A stretch of 64,000 bases of DNA. Origin: Gephyromycinifex aptenodytis (lineage in GTDB: Bacteria; Actinomycetota; Actinomycetes; Actinomycetales; Dermatophilaceae). Where the stretch lies: positions 2,356,001-2,420,000 of the forward strand of contig NZ_CP051155.1 of NCBI RefSeq assembly GCF_012277275.1, written 5' to 3'. The notes under the pieces are model-generated. The model was not told the DNA's origin. It saw only the letters and a program-made list of their open reading frames with translations, and ran no database searches. A program made the position numbers and the translations under genes. Positions 40,253 through 49,062 of this stretch are shown piece by piece (the stretch's first letter is position 1; each line of letters starts with the position of its first letter).

Positions 40253-41614
40253 ATGCCGAGCCTGCTGTGGTTGCGACGCGACCTGCGACTCAACGACCTG
40301 CCGTCGTTAGTCCGCGCCCACGAGGAGGGCCCGGTGCTGCCGGTGTTCTGCCTCGATCCCGCTCTGTTGGCCAACGCTGGCGCGGTCCGCACGATCATCC
40401 TGCTGCGGTCCCTGAGCGCCCTGAACGAGTCCTGCGACGGTGCACTGGTGCTGCGCACCGGGGACCCCGAACAGATCATCCCCGAACTGGTGGCGCAGGT
40501 GGGCGCCAGTTCGGTGCACATCAGCGCTGAGTCAGAACCCTACGGCCGGGCCCGGGACGAGCGGGTTCGGGAGGCGCTGGACGTGCCTTTGGTCGCCACG
40601 GGCACCCCCTATGCGGTCGGCCCCGGGAGCGTGCTCACTGGGCAAGGTCAGCCGTACAAGGTCTTCACCCCCTTCGCTCGGGCGTGGCGAGAACACGGCT
40701 GGCCTGGCCCCGCGCTGCGGCCGGCCGGGCTGCGCTGGGTCACCGGCGTGGAATCCGAATCTCTCCCGGATGAACCGGCCTGCGAGGTGCAGCTTCCGGC
40801 CGCGGGGGAGCCGGCGGCGTTGGCCCGCTGGGCGCAATTCCTGGAGGAGGACCTGCCCCGCTACGCGGATGAGCGAGACCGTCCAGACCTGGACACCACT
40901 TCGCAGCTATCGATGCACTTGAAGTTCGGCACGATCCACCCGCGCACCCTGTTGGCAGACATGGCAGCCTCGCCGCAGGCTGCCGGTCGCGGCGCCCAGG
41001 TCTTCAGCAACGAGCTCGCCTGGCGGGAGTTCCATGCTGACGTGCTCTGGCACCGACCCGATTCGTTGTGGTCGGACCTGCGCGCGGTGATGTCAGGGAT
41101 GGTCTACGACGACCCGGACAGCGACCCGCAAGCCGCCGCCGCGCTGCAAGCGTGGAAGCAGGGTCGCACCGGGTTCCCGATCGTCGATGCCGGTATGCGT
41201 CAGCTTCGCGCTGAGGGCTGGATGCATAACCGGGTGCGGATGGTCGCCGCCAGCTTCCTGGTCAAGGATCTGCACGTACGTTGGCAGTACGGCGCCGCCC
41301 ATTTCATGGAGTACCTGCGCGATGGCGACCCCGCCTCGAATAACCACAACTGGCAATGGGTCGCTGGCACCGGCACGGACGCCGCCCCCTACTTCCGGAT
41401 CTTCAACCCCACCACTCAGGGCAAGAAGTTCGACCCGCACGGGGAGTACGTGCGCCGCTACGTGCCCGAACTGCGGCATCTGGCCGGGGCGGCCTGCCAT
41501 GAGCCCGGCGCGTCAACTCCCAACCTCACCTGCGACTACCCCGCTCCGATCGTCGATCACGCGCAGGCGCGTCGGGACGCCTTGGCCCGCCACCGCGAGG
41601 CAGTTCAAGATTGA
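40253..41614 (+). CDS. phr: Deoxyribodipyrimidine photolyase (class I CPD)
   Basis: 453 residues from ATG 40253. The N-terminal antenna domain opens SLLWLRRDLRLNDLPSLVRA. The FAD domain includes TSQLSMHLKFGTIHPRTLLA, ELAWREFHADVLWHRPDS, GFPIVDAGMRQLRAEGWMHN, RVRMVAASFLVKDL and NWQWVAGTGTDAAPYFRIFN (with the Trp/Asn residues that contact FAD and the lesion). It uses blue light to split cyclobutane pyrimidine dimers in DNA. It has its own promoter but sits directly after the phenolic-lipid genes and near carotenoid and TspO genes. Confidence 0.95.
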   Translation: MPSLLWLRRDLRLNDLPSLVRAHEEGPVLPVFCLDPALLANAGAVRTIILLRSLSALNESCDGALVLRTGDPEQIIPELVAQVGASSVHISAESEPYGRARDERVREALDVPLVATGTPYAVGPGSVLTGQGQPYKVFTPFARAWREHGWPGPALRPAGLRWVTGVESESLPDEPACEVQLPAAGEPAALARWAQFLEEDLPRYADERDRPDLDTTSQLSMHLKFGTIHPRTLLADMAASPQAAGRGAQVFSNELAWREFHADVLWHRPDSLWSDLRAVMSGMVYDDPDSDPQAAAALQAWKQGRTGFPIVDAGMRQLRAEGWMHNRVRMVAASFLVKDLHVRWQYGAAHFMEYLRDGDPASNNHNWQWVAGTGTDAAPYFRIFNPTTQGKKFDPHGEYVRRYVPELRHLAGAACHEPGASTPNLTCDYPAPIVDHAQARRDALARHREAVQD

Positions 41615-41734
41615 GAAGTACGTCGTCAGCCTCCGCGTTGCAGGCAACCGGCAGGGCTGGGAAAGTGAAGCCATGTATGCAGTTGGATGCGCCCTACCCG
41701 ACCCGGCGCCTGCTCTCCCCGCGGGCGGTATTCG

Positions 41735-42457
41735 GTGATCAACCCGGTCGGTGAACTCGTGGCATTCGGGCGCGCCTCTCTACTCGAGCCCGTTCCTCGA
41801 GACCATCAACAGACCCCGCAGGAATTCCTGCGGCGCCGAATCGTCGCTACCGTGACGTTGCTCGTCGGCTCCGTGCTGCTTTGGTACAGCCTGAGCATCC
41901 CCGCCGGCGACAACCGCTTCTACTGGGCCACGCTCGCCCTGGCGGCCGTCTGGGCCGTCGGGTCTTTCCTTTCCGGGCCGCTGCATATCGGACGAGCCTG
42001 GACGCGCGAAAAAGAGATCGGTCTGCCGGTCATCCAGTCCCTCGCGCTTGCCGCGGTGATCATCGCGGTCTTTCTGGCCGGTTCCATCCTCGTCGCCCAG
42101 ATCCCGGTCCTGCGGGGGCCGGTGGACGAGCTCCTGGACTACGCCCGGGTCGGCTCGCTGTCACTGGTGTGGGCCATCACCATGGTCAACGGCATTGGCG
42201 AGGAACTGTTCTTCCGCGGTGCGCTCTTCGCGGCCATCGGACGGCGCTTGCCGGTGGTTATCTCCACCGTTGTCTACACCCTGACCACAGTAGGCACCGG
42301 GATCCCCCTGCTGGTGCTGGCGGCCGCGATGCTCGGGCTGCTGTGCGGTCTGCAACGCCGGGTCACCGGCGGCGTCTTGGGCCCGATCCTCGTGCATTGC
42401 CTGTGGTCCTCCTCCATGCTCTTTCTGCTGCCCGCCATTCTCGATCGCCTCGGCTGA
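41735..42457 (+). CDS. CPBP-family intramembrane protease (CAAX-like)
   Basis: 240 residues from GTG 41735; ATG 41687 is possible. After a 30-residue polar start there are six to seven membrane segments. The Abi/CPBP motif is NGIGEELFFRGALFAAIG (EEXXXR) and a late His lies in GPILVHCLWSSSMLF. Bacterial members cleave or bind membrane peptides; roles range from bacteriocin immunity to protein processing. The second His of the family (FXXXH) is not evident in the YTLTTVGTGIPLL region, so activity is uncertain. Confidence 0.82.
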   Translation: MINPVGELVAFGRASLLEPVPRDHQQTPQEFLRRRIVATVTLLVGSVLLWYSLSIPAGDNRFYWATLALAAVWAVGSFLSGPLHIGRAWTREKEIGLPVIQSLALAAVIIAVFLAGSILVAQIPVLRGPVDELLDYARVGSLSLVWAITMVNGIGEELFFRGALFAAIGRRLPVVISTVVYTLTTVGTGIPLLVLAAAMLGLLCGLQRRVTGGVLGPILVHCLWSSSMLFLLPAILDRLG

Positions 42458-42502
42458 AGCCGTTTCCTATCAATTGCGGGACCTCTGGGGTGCTGCGAAA
42501 GT

Positions 42503-43957
42503 GTGAGGGTGAGCGAAAATGCGACCCAGACCCCTCAGCGGATCACTTCGACAAAGCGCGGCTTGGCTCTGGTCACCGGAGTGACCGGCTACATCGGCGG
42601 GGAACTCGTCGAGCCCCTGCTCGAAGCCGGATGGCAGGTGCGGGTGTTGACCCGCTCCGCCGACAAGCTGGCTGACATTCCATGGCGCACGCGGGTGGAA
42701 GTCTGCGAAGGCGACGCCACGAGCAGCGAAGACCTCGACAAGGCGCTCGCCGGTGTGGATGTGGCCTACTACCTGCTGCATTCCATGGACAACGAGGGCG
42801 ACTTCGTTCGTCGCGACAAGGAACTCGCCCAGGGCTTCGCGCAAGCAGCCACGCGCGCCAAGGTGGGGCGGATCGCCTACCTGGGTGGGTTGCACCCCGA
42901 CGGCGAAGAACTCTCCCCGCACCTGGCCTCGCGGGTCGAGGTCGGCCAGGTCTTCCTGGACTCTGAGGTGCCGGCGGCTTGCCTGCAGGCGGCCATCGTC
43001 ATCGGAGACGAGTCGGCGTCCTTCCAGATGCTGCGCCACCTGACCGAGCGTCTCCCGGCGATGTTGGGGCCGAAATGGCTGCGCAACCGCATCCAACCCA
43101 TCGCCATCGCCGACGTCGTGCACTACCTGGTGGGCGTGGCCGATCTGCCGGCCGAGGTCAACCGCACCTTCGACATCGGTGGCCCCGAGGTGCTGCGCTA
43201 TACCGAGATGATCGACCGCTACGCCAAGGTCGCCGGTCTGCCCAAGCGCCCGATCGTCACGGTGCCGGTGCTGACTCCGCGTCTGGCCAGCAGTTGGGTG
43301 GGTCTGGTCACCCCGATCTCGGCCGGGTTGGCGCGCCCCTTGGTCAGCAGCCTCGTGCATGAGGTGGTCTGCAAGGAGAACGACATCGCTCAGTACGTGC
43401 CTGAACCGGAGGGCGGACTCACCGGCTTCGACGATGCCGTCCGCACGGCGTTGAGCACCGTCAAGCCCTCCCGGGGTCGACGCAATCTGCTCATCGCCAC
43501 GACCGCCACCGGCGCTGCCGCGGTGATCGGCTCCATCGCCTCAGATCCGAAGAGTTCCTGGTACCGCTCGCTGGACACCCCTTCCTGGCGGCCCCCAGCT
43601 GCAGCCTTCCCGATCGTGTGGACGGCGCTTTTCGCCACCATCGCCGGGACCTCAGGTTCTGCCGTCACGGCGCTCCAAGACGACGACCGGTCGGCGGAGG
43701 CCACCGCGTACTGGAGTGCGTTGGCGACGAACCTCGGCCTCAACGCTGCCTGGAGCGTCTTCTTCTTCCGGGCCCGTGCCCCGTGGGTGGCGGCTGCCGG
43801 GGCGGCGGCGCTCACCGCAAGCTCGGCCGACCTGGCCCGGCGCGCCGGCAAGGCTTCGAGCACGCATCGCAATCTGCTGCTGCCGTACGCGCTGTGGTGC
43901 GGCTTCGCCACGGCGCTGTCCACCGAGATCGCTCGGCGAAACCCCGAGGTCGGTTGA
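42503..43957 (+). CDS. SDR (NmrA-like) - TspO/MBR fusion protein
   Basis: 484 residues from GTG 42503 (GTG 42509 possible). Residues about 20-300 form an extended short-chain dehydrogenase: ALVTGVTGYIGGELVEPLLE (GXXGXXG), VAYYLLHSMDNEGDF, GRIAYLGGLHPDGEEL and IQPIAIADVVHYLVG. The catalytic YXXXK is not obvious, so it may bind NAD(P) without classic catalysis. Residues about 330-480 are TspO-like, five membrane segments with SLDTPSWRPPAAAFPIVWT, LNAAWSVFFF and LPYALWCGFATALS. TspO proteins bind porphyrins and sterols and respond to light or oxygen. The fusion suggests a redox-linked tetrapyrrole sensor or carrier. Ends in a 68-base hairpin. Confidence 0.85.
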   Translation: MRVSENATQTPQRITSTKRGLALVTGVTGYIGGELVEPLLEAGWQVRVLTRSADKLADIPWRTRVEVCEGDATSSEDLDKALAGVDVAYYLLHSMDNEGDFVRRDKELAQGFAQAATRAKVGRIAYLGGLHPDGEELSPHLASRVEVGQVFLDSEVPAACLQAAIVIGDESASFQMLRHLTERLPAMLGPKWLRNRIQPIAIADVVHYLVGVADLPAEVNRTFDIGGPEVLRYTEMIDRYAKVAGLPKRPIVTVPVLTPRLASSWVGLVTPISAGLARPLVSSLVHEVVCKENDIAQYVPEPEGGLTGFDDAVRTALSTVKPSRGRRNLLIATTATGAAAVIGSIASDPKSSWYRSLDTPSWRPPAAAFPIVWTALFATIAGTSGSAVTALQDDDRSAEATAYWSALATNLGLNAAWSVFFFRARAPWVAAAGAAALTASSADLARRAGKASSTHRNLLLPYALWCGFATALSTEIARRNPEVG

Positions 43958-43974
43958 AAACCGACGGGCACGAG

Positions 43975-44042
43975 TAAGGGCTGAACCCAGTGAGTCGCCC
44001 GCGCGGGAACGATCCGCGCGGGCGGCTCGGGTTCAGCCCTTA
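43975..44042. terminator. 68-base bidirectional hairpin terminator
   Basis: Left arm TAAGGGCTGAACCC...GAGTCGCCCGCGCGG and right arm CCGCGCGGGCGGCTC..GGGTTCAGCCCTTA pair almost perfectly over about 30 bp with a 7-base loop. It separates convergent genes (SDR-TspO and PNPOx-like). Confidence 0.85.
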
Positions 44043-44062
44043 TCGGCTGTCAGGTGAACTGC

Positions 44063-44539
44063 TCAGAGGTCGACGACCTCGTTCTCGCCTTCGACGCGCT
44101 CGCCCGAGACGCGCGATTTGACGAGGTTTGCCACCTGGGTGACCTTGCTGTTGCCCGGGGAGTCCCAATACTCGGCGGTGTCCGCCTCCACGACGATGAG
44201 GATGTTGTTCGGGTTTTCCGGCCCACCGTCCATCCACGCGCCGGTGAAGCTGCTCCACAGTTCGGTGAGCTTGGCCACATCGTCGACGATCCGGGCGGTA
44301 CCGGACAGGGATACCCAGGAGCCCTTACCGCTGTAAGCGACGTTGACGGCCGGATTTGCCTGCAGGTCGGCGACCTTGTCGGAGTCGCGTTCGGTGATGA
44401 AGTACGCCGTTCCGTCGAAGTCCACGTCTTGGGTGGCCATCGGGTGCGAAACCAGACGCCCCTGCCGATCTTGATGGGTCAGCATGGCGATCCGGGTGTC
44501 CTTCATGATCTCGATGAGCGTTGCGCGTGCGTCGTCCAT
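44063..44539 (-). CDS. PNPOx-like general stress protein (split barrel)
   Basis: 158 residues from ATG 44539 with AAGGAG upstream. IAMLTHQDRQGRLVSHPMAT, TAYFITERDSDKVADLQANP and VNVAYSGKGSWVSLSGTARI are the Pyridox_ox_2 / general stress protein 26 pattern: a split barrel that binds FMN or F420-like cofactors. Function in stress is inferred from family. It is divergent from a DUF2382 stress protein across 325 bases. Confidence 0.9.
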   Translation of the reverse strand: MDDARATLIEIMKDTRIAMLTHQDRQGRLVSHPMATQDVDFDGTAYFITERDSDKVADLQANPAVNVAYSGKGSWVSLSGTARIVDDVAKLTELWSSFTGAWMDGGPENPNNILIVVEADTAEYWDSPGNSKVTQVANLVKSRVSGERVEGENEVVDL

Positions 44540-44864
44540 GAGAGCTCCTTGTCCGAGTAGTCGATATCTCCTTTTACCCGGCCAGCTCGCTTTGTGCACC
44601 CGGTAGTTCGGCGCCGTCGACACCTGCGGGCGCCGGCATCCGGCAGTGCGCATCGAATGTCATGACTCGGCTCACATCGCGCTTCCCGCATCCGTGCCGC
44701 GAACTGCCTGCCGGGAGGTTCTCACCTGTCTCGTCACCACATGTGTGCATCGCCGCGGTCCGAGGGAGGTGTCGGGACGCCACGACTGACGGTCCCGAGT
44801 CGCACGATGGGCGAGCCCGTGTCAGCCTGTGCTCAGACACTTGCTGCCCGAAGGAGCCATAGGC
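44540..44864. other. Divergent intergenic region, 325 bases
   Basis: No gene with coding character; a plus-strand frame at 44662-44862 lacks a ribosome site and domain features. The gap must contain promoters for both stress genes, but I cannot assign them with confidence. Confidence 0.35.
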
Positions 44865-45431
44865 ATGACGATCCAGGACGGTTTCGACCACCCTCAGGAT
44901 GCCGACCACACCCGCGGAACACGTTCCGAGGGCCTGCGTACGCATGAGCAGAGCACATTCGATCGGTCCCGGACCGACGGCGAGGGTGGCTCGATCGTGC
45001 TCCACGAAGAAGAGCTGCGCATCCGCACCGAGCGCATCCCCACCGGGCGCGTGACGTTCCGGAAGCGCGTCGTCACCGAAGAGCGCACGGTCGTGGTCAC
45101 GGTACGTCGCGAAGAGCTCGAGATCATCGAAGAGGACCTCACCGCTGATGCACCCCCGGCGTCGGAGGCGGGACTGCCGGCGGTGACGGGCGAGCGCCTG
45201 CACGACGAGGTTTCCAGCGCTGCAGATCTCACCCATTCCCCGGAGGGCGACATCGAGATCATTCTGTACGCCGAGCGCCCGGTCGTCACTCTGGAGACGG
45301 TCGCCGCGGAGCGGGTACAGGTGCACCGCGGGTCGATCACCGAGAACCAGGACGTGACGGCCGAGGTCTTCCACGAAGAGGCTGTACTGGAACGCGAGGG
45401 CGAGGCGCCCGATCACCAGCCTCGGCGCTGA
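44865..45431 (+). CDS. DUF2382 (YsnF/AvaK) stress-domain protein
   Basis: 188 residues from ATG 44865 with AAGGAG upstream. The DUF2382 pattern is SIVLHEEELRIRTERIPTGR, RFTEERTVVV-like VVTEERTVVVTVRREELEII, and a second copy AERPVVTLETVAAERVQVHR. Very acidic, soluble, no enzyme motif. The domain occurs in bacterial stress proteins often found with PRC-barrel domains; here it is alone. Divergent from the PNPOx-like gene. Confidence 0.85.
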   Translation: MTIQDGFDHPQDADHTRGTRSEGLRTHEQSTFDRSRTDGEGGSIVLHEEELRIRTERIPTGRVTFRKRVVTEERTVVVTVRREELEIIEEDLTADAPPASEAGLPAVTGERLHDEVSSAADLTHSPEGDIEIILYAERPVVTLETVAAERVQVHRGSITENQDVTAEVFHEEAVLEREGEAPDHQPRR

Positions 45432-45525
45432 GTATCGGCCAGACCTGCCCAGCCCCTGCGAAGGTTGAGCTTGCTGGACCTGCACAACCATCCGGTTGGC
45501 GGGGCCGCAAGCTCGCCTTCACGCG

Positions 45526-46860
45526 TCAACGGCGACTGTGGCTGGTGGCGGAGGCGGCTGCCGTCGCTACCGCAGGCTTCTCTGCCGCAGCCAGGCCCAC
45601 AACGACGGCCAGGGTGAGGGCAAGCCGTTCCGCGTTTGCCGGGTGATCGACCAGGCTGGCGACGAAGAAGCCGGTGAGCGCGGCAGCCAGCGCGGGGACT
45701 GAGGCATGTCCACTTTTGGCTGCGCGCACCAGGCGCGCGATCAGGATGACGCTGATCGCCACCGTCGCGCTCAGCCCGAGCCAGCCGGTTTCGACGAGCC
45801 AGGTCAGCCACAGGTTGTGGGCGTGACGGAAACGCTCATCGCCGGGAACCATGTGGTCGATCAGCGCGCCGGAACGCCCCATGCCGCTGCCCCAGGGGTG
45901 CGCGCCGGCCAGCGTCATCGCGGCTCGCCACACACTCGTACGCACCCCAGCCGAGAACCCGAGGCTGAGCAGAGCCGTCACCCCCAGTAGCGCCGCCACT
46001 ACGGCGCCGCCGCCGAGGTAGAGCCGAAGGCGGGAGGGGCGGGCCACGACGACGAAGGTCAGTGCTGCCGCGATGGCGGCGCACATCCCGCCGCGCGACC
46101 AGGTCACCAGGACGGCAGCGGCGGCGGCCACCAACGGCAGCGCCAGCACGGTTCGGGTGTGAAGATCGTCGGCCCGGCCGACGGCGCTGCCGGCAATGGG
46201 GACCAGCAGCACCAGGAAGGGTGCCAACAGGTTGGGGTTGGCGAACGGGCCGGTGGCCCTGATGAGTGATCCGGCCAGGCAGGTATCGGCCGAGCCGTCG
46301 AGGGCTCCGCGGCAGAAACCGGTGGGAACGCCGTTGGCTACCTGGGCAAGAGCCGACGTCGCAGCGATGGCCACAGCGAACAGTGCGAGGTGGGTGATCG
46401 CGAGCCAGCTGGCGGGGGCGATACGTCGAATGCCGGTTGCCAGGTAGGCGACGGCTATCGCTGTCAGCAGCGCCCGCCACGAGGCCCAGCCGTGCCCGGT
46501 GCGCAGTGCGGCGATGGCCCCGGAAGCGACCAGGGCCAAGACTGCGATGCCGAGCGCGCTCGGGCGCGGCGGAAGAACGACGGGTCGAATCCTGTCTGCG
46601 CACAAGAGCGCGGCAAGGCCGAGCAGTACCACGAGGCGTAGCGGGGTGAATAGCCAGAACACGGGCTGGTCCGGCAGCGCATCGGTGGTTGCCTGGGCTA
46701 GCACCACTGCCAGCGCGGCGATCGCTATTGCCGAGCACAGTTGTCGGCGTCTCCAGGCCTGTGGTCGTGAACTCGGCGGCCTCGGGGCAGGGATGGCGGT
46801 GGAGCCGGAGCGCTGCGGTGGTGCGTCGAGGGTCACCCCTTGTTTGTCGCGCAACGGCAT
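45526..46860 (-). CDS. O-antigen ligase / Wzy-like membrane polymerase
   Basis: 444 residues from ATG 46860 with AAGGAG six bases upstream (GTG 46866 overlaps it). Ten or more membrane segments. The large periplasmic loop typical of the Wzy_C family lies late, with ATGPFANPNLLAPFLVLL, VTWSRGGMCAAIAAAL (the conserved RG) and PWGSGMGRSGALIDHM then RHAHNLWLTWLVETGWLGL (conserved His and the H-N-XXL motif). It should ligate or polymerise lipid-linked glycans on the outer face of the membrane. The 5-prime glycan cluster is far away (1-4134), so the link is only suggestive. Confidence 0.85.
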   Translation of the reverse strand: MPLRDKQGVTLDAPPQRSGSTAIPAPRPPSSRPQAWRRRQLCSAIAIAALAVVLAQATTDALPDQPVFWLFTPLRLVVLLGLAALLCADRIRPVVLPPRPSALGIAVLALVASGAIAALRTGHGWASWRALLTAIAVAYLATGIRRIAPASWLAITHLALFAVAIAATSALAQVANGVPTGFCRGALDGSADTCLAGSLIRATGPFANPNLLAPFLVLLVPIAGSAVGRADDLHTRTVLALPLVAAAAAVLVTWSRGGMCAAIAAALTFVVVARPSRLRLYLGGGAVVAALLGVTALLSLGFSAGVRTSVWRAAMTLAGAHPWGSGMGRSGALIDHMVPGDERFRHAHNLWLTWLVETGWLGLSATVAISVILIARLVRAAKSGHASVPALAAALTGFFVASLVDHPANAERLALTLAVVVGLAAAEKPAVATAAASATSHSRR

Positions 46861-47050
46861 GCACACTCCTTCGACAGGTTGTGAACGGCGTCTGACGGCT
46901 GCTGGTCATCTGCGTGAAACGTGCCGACCTCGCCTCCGCGACGAGGGGCCAGAACTCAGTGATGTGTAGGAAACCGTTGTGGCACAACCAGATTTACGAT
47001 GAGCGGGGCGGCCGCTCGGCCTGCCCTTCTGCGCTGGGGGAGAGGTTCTC

Positions 47051-48160
47051 ATGTCCACCCGATTCGCCACCACATCCATCGCCGCTTCACTGGTTACCGG
47101 TGCCCTGCTGTGCTCGGCCGCCACGCCCGCCTTGGCTGAGTCCACCGCGCTTCGGCCCAAACCGGCCGCTCGCGCCCTGACGTACACCTATCGCGTGGCG
47201 GCGCCGCGCTTCCTTCCTGACGGCACCCCCAGCGATGCTCGGGGCAGCGCCGCCGTCGGGATCAGCGACGACGGGCGGGTCGTCGGCAATGCCGGTAGCG
47301 GTTCAGATCCGGTGCGCGGTGCGGCATTCGTCGGCGACGGGCGGCGCAACCGGTGGCTGGCGATGCCACCGGCGCAGAGCACCGGCCAACCGAAGGTGAA
47401 CGCGGTAGCCCCCAACGGGCTCATCGCCGGTTACTTCGGCGGGCCGGCCGAAGCGATCACGGTGTGGAACCGTGCGGGCCGACCGCAATTGAAGCCCATC
47501 GCCGAGGGTTGGAACTACGGGTTGAATGCCGCCGCCATCAACAGCCGTGGCCAGGTGGTCGGCTGCACTTCCTCGGTCAAGACCGGAACGCCGGTGCGCT
47601 GGGAGGCCGACGGCACTTCCACCGTGCTGCTGATGCCCAAGCCCGGTAACTGCGAGATGGCCGGGATCTCTGAAAGTGGCGTCGCGGTCGGCACCTTGCA
47701 CAACCCGTACTACGCCGACCGGACCTTGTTCCCGTTGCCGGTTCAGGTCACCGCGGACGGTGTGCGCTACCTGCGGACGGCGCGCCGGGGCGCCGCCGCA
47801 GCGAGCGCTCACGGGATCTCTCCCAACGGTCGGTTGATCATCGGCACCCTCGGCAGCTGCTTGGGTAAGGATGCGTGTCAACCGGCGTGGCTCTCGGCGA
47901 CCCGTGCGCCGCAGCCGCTGCGGGGAGCGGGCCGCTTGGTCCCGACCGATGTCAACGACGCGGGGCTGGTCGTCGGCTCCGCCGGGGGTCGGGCCAAGAG
48001 CTGGCAACGGGGCCGACTGGTGGATCTGACGAACGCGACCCGTCTGCCGCGCGGCTGGGTGATCACCTCGGCCGCCGGGGTGAGTGCACGCGGTGAGATC
48101 GCGGCGACGGCGATGACCCCGGCCGGGTCCAGCGTGGCGCTTCGGCTCTCACCGCGCTGA
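47051..48160 (+). CDS. Secreted HAF-repeat (beta-propeller-like) protein
   Basis: 369 residues from ATG 47051 with GGGGGAGAGG upstream. Signal peptide: FATTSIAASLVTGALLCSAA, cleavage after ALA near residue 30. The mature part has five or more short repeats of the pattern hydrophobic-Asn/Ser-X-X-Gly-X-hydrophobic-Val-Gly: GISDDGRVVGNA, INSRGQVVGCT, GISPNGRLIIGT, VNDAGLVVGSA and VSARGEIAATA. These are HAF-type repeats found in extracellular proteins of unknown function. Three Cys residues may form disulfides. The stop is only two bases from the end of the convergent TspO-like gene. Confidence 0.8.
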   Translation: MSTRFATTSIAASLVTGALLCSAATPALAESTALRPKPAARALTYTYRVAAPRFLPDGTPSDARGSAAVGISDDGRVVGNAGSGSDPVRGAAFVGDGRRNRWLAMPPAQSTGQPKVNAVAPNGLIAGYFGGPAEAITVWNRAGRPQLKPIAEGWNYGLNAAAINSRGQVVGCTSSVKTGTPVRWEADGTSTVLLMPKPGNCEMAGISESGVAVGTLHNPYYADRTLFPLPVQVTADGVRYLRTARRGAAAASAHGISPNGRLIIGTLGSCLGKDACQPAWLSATRAPQPLRGAGRLVPTDVNDAGLVVGSAGGRAKSWQRGRLVDLTNATRLPRGWVITSAAGVSARGEIAATAMTPAGSSVALRLSPR

Positions 48161-48162
48161 GC

Positions 48163-48954
48163 TCAGGTGCGTACGTCGCTGCTCAGACGTCGGGCGGCCG
48201 TGGTGGCCAGGATCGCCACGGCCCCCACGCCTGCGGCGATGGCGGTCGGCATCGACTGAGGTTCGTCCGTGATCCGTCCCACCGTGATCCAGGCCAGCCC
48301 CCACGCCATCGCGGCGGCGATGGCGACCCGCCCTCGACTCCAGTGGCCCAGTGCGATCCCGACCGCGCTGGCGACCGCGACGACGGCCACGGCCAGCCAA
48401 TCAGCCAACGGTGGCGCGACCTGTACCCCGCCGGCTGCCAGGGCGGCGGCGATGTTGGCGCAGACGGCGACGCATACCCAGCCCAGGTAGAGACCGAACG
48501 TCAGATCGGTTACGACACGGTCGGCGGCGCTGGTCGGGCTGATTGCGCGCAGTCTCATCATCAATGCGATCAGGCTGGCCAAGAGCAGCAGGATGACGAC
48601 GACGCTGATTGCTATCCAACCGACCTGGGTCACCAGTAGCCACGAAGCGTTGAGCACCATCGAAGCCGCGACGAGCCAGCCGATCGCACGATGGCGTTGC
48701 TGGCTCGCCTGGGAGGGCAGCCACTGCCACACGGTGTAGGCGAACAGGCCGAGATAGATCACCGACCAGATTGAGAAGGCGGGCCCGGCTGGGGCGATAT
48801 GGGTGGCATCGGCTGCCAGCGCCCCGCCGGAGGACTCCTGCACACGGGTGCCGAGCACGCCGGTGCCGAGAAGTGTTCCGAAGATGCAGAAAACCTCGGC
48901 GGCGCTCACGCTCATCTGTCGGGCGCGGTCTGCGGGTGACACTTGGGACGTCAT
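48163..48954 (-). CDS. TspO/MBR-related membrane protein
   Basis: 263 residues from ATG 48954 with GGAGAAGC upstream. Seven or so membrane segments. THIAPAGPAFSIWSVIYLGL carries the TspO-like PPXXXFXXVW pattern in altered form, followed by TVWQWLPSQ, LNASWLLVTQVGWIAISVV and FGLYLGWVCVAVCANIAAAL. Longer than classical TspO (about 160), as in a distinct actinobacterial subgroup. May bind tetrapyrroles or another hydrophobic ligand. An upstream hairpin separates it from the phosphatase-like gene. Confidence 0.78.
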   Translation of the reverse strand: MTSQVSPADRARQMSVSAAEVFCIFGTLLGTGVLGTRVQESSGGALAADATHIAPAGPAFSIWSVIYLGLFAYTVWQWLPSQASQQRHRAIGWLVAASMVLNASWLLVTQVGWIAISVVVILLLLASLIALMMRLRAISPTSAADRVVTDLTFGLYLGWVCVAVCANIAAALAAGGVQVAPPLADWLAVAVVAVASAVGIALGHWSRGRVAIAAAMAWGLAWITVGRITDEPQSMPTAIAAGVGAVAILATTAARRLSSDVRT

Positions 48955-49005
48955 CTGCTTCTCCAGGGGCGGGGTCCTCCATGATCGGTCAGAACCGGTC
49001 AAGCA

Positions 49006-49047
49006 AGAAAGCGGGGATTCGCATCTGCTGCGAATCACCCGCTTTCT
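49006..49047 (-). terminator. Hairpin terminator of the LMW-phosphatase-like gene
   Basis: AGAAAGCGGGGATTCGCA and TGCGAATCACCCGCTTTCT pair across a 5-base loop with one bulge. It lies just past the minus-strand stop at 49063. Confidence 0.75.
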
Positions 49048-49062
49048 CGAAGTGGTCCAGCG

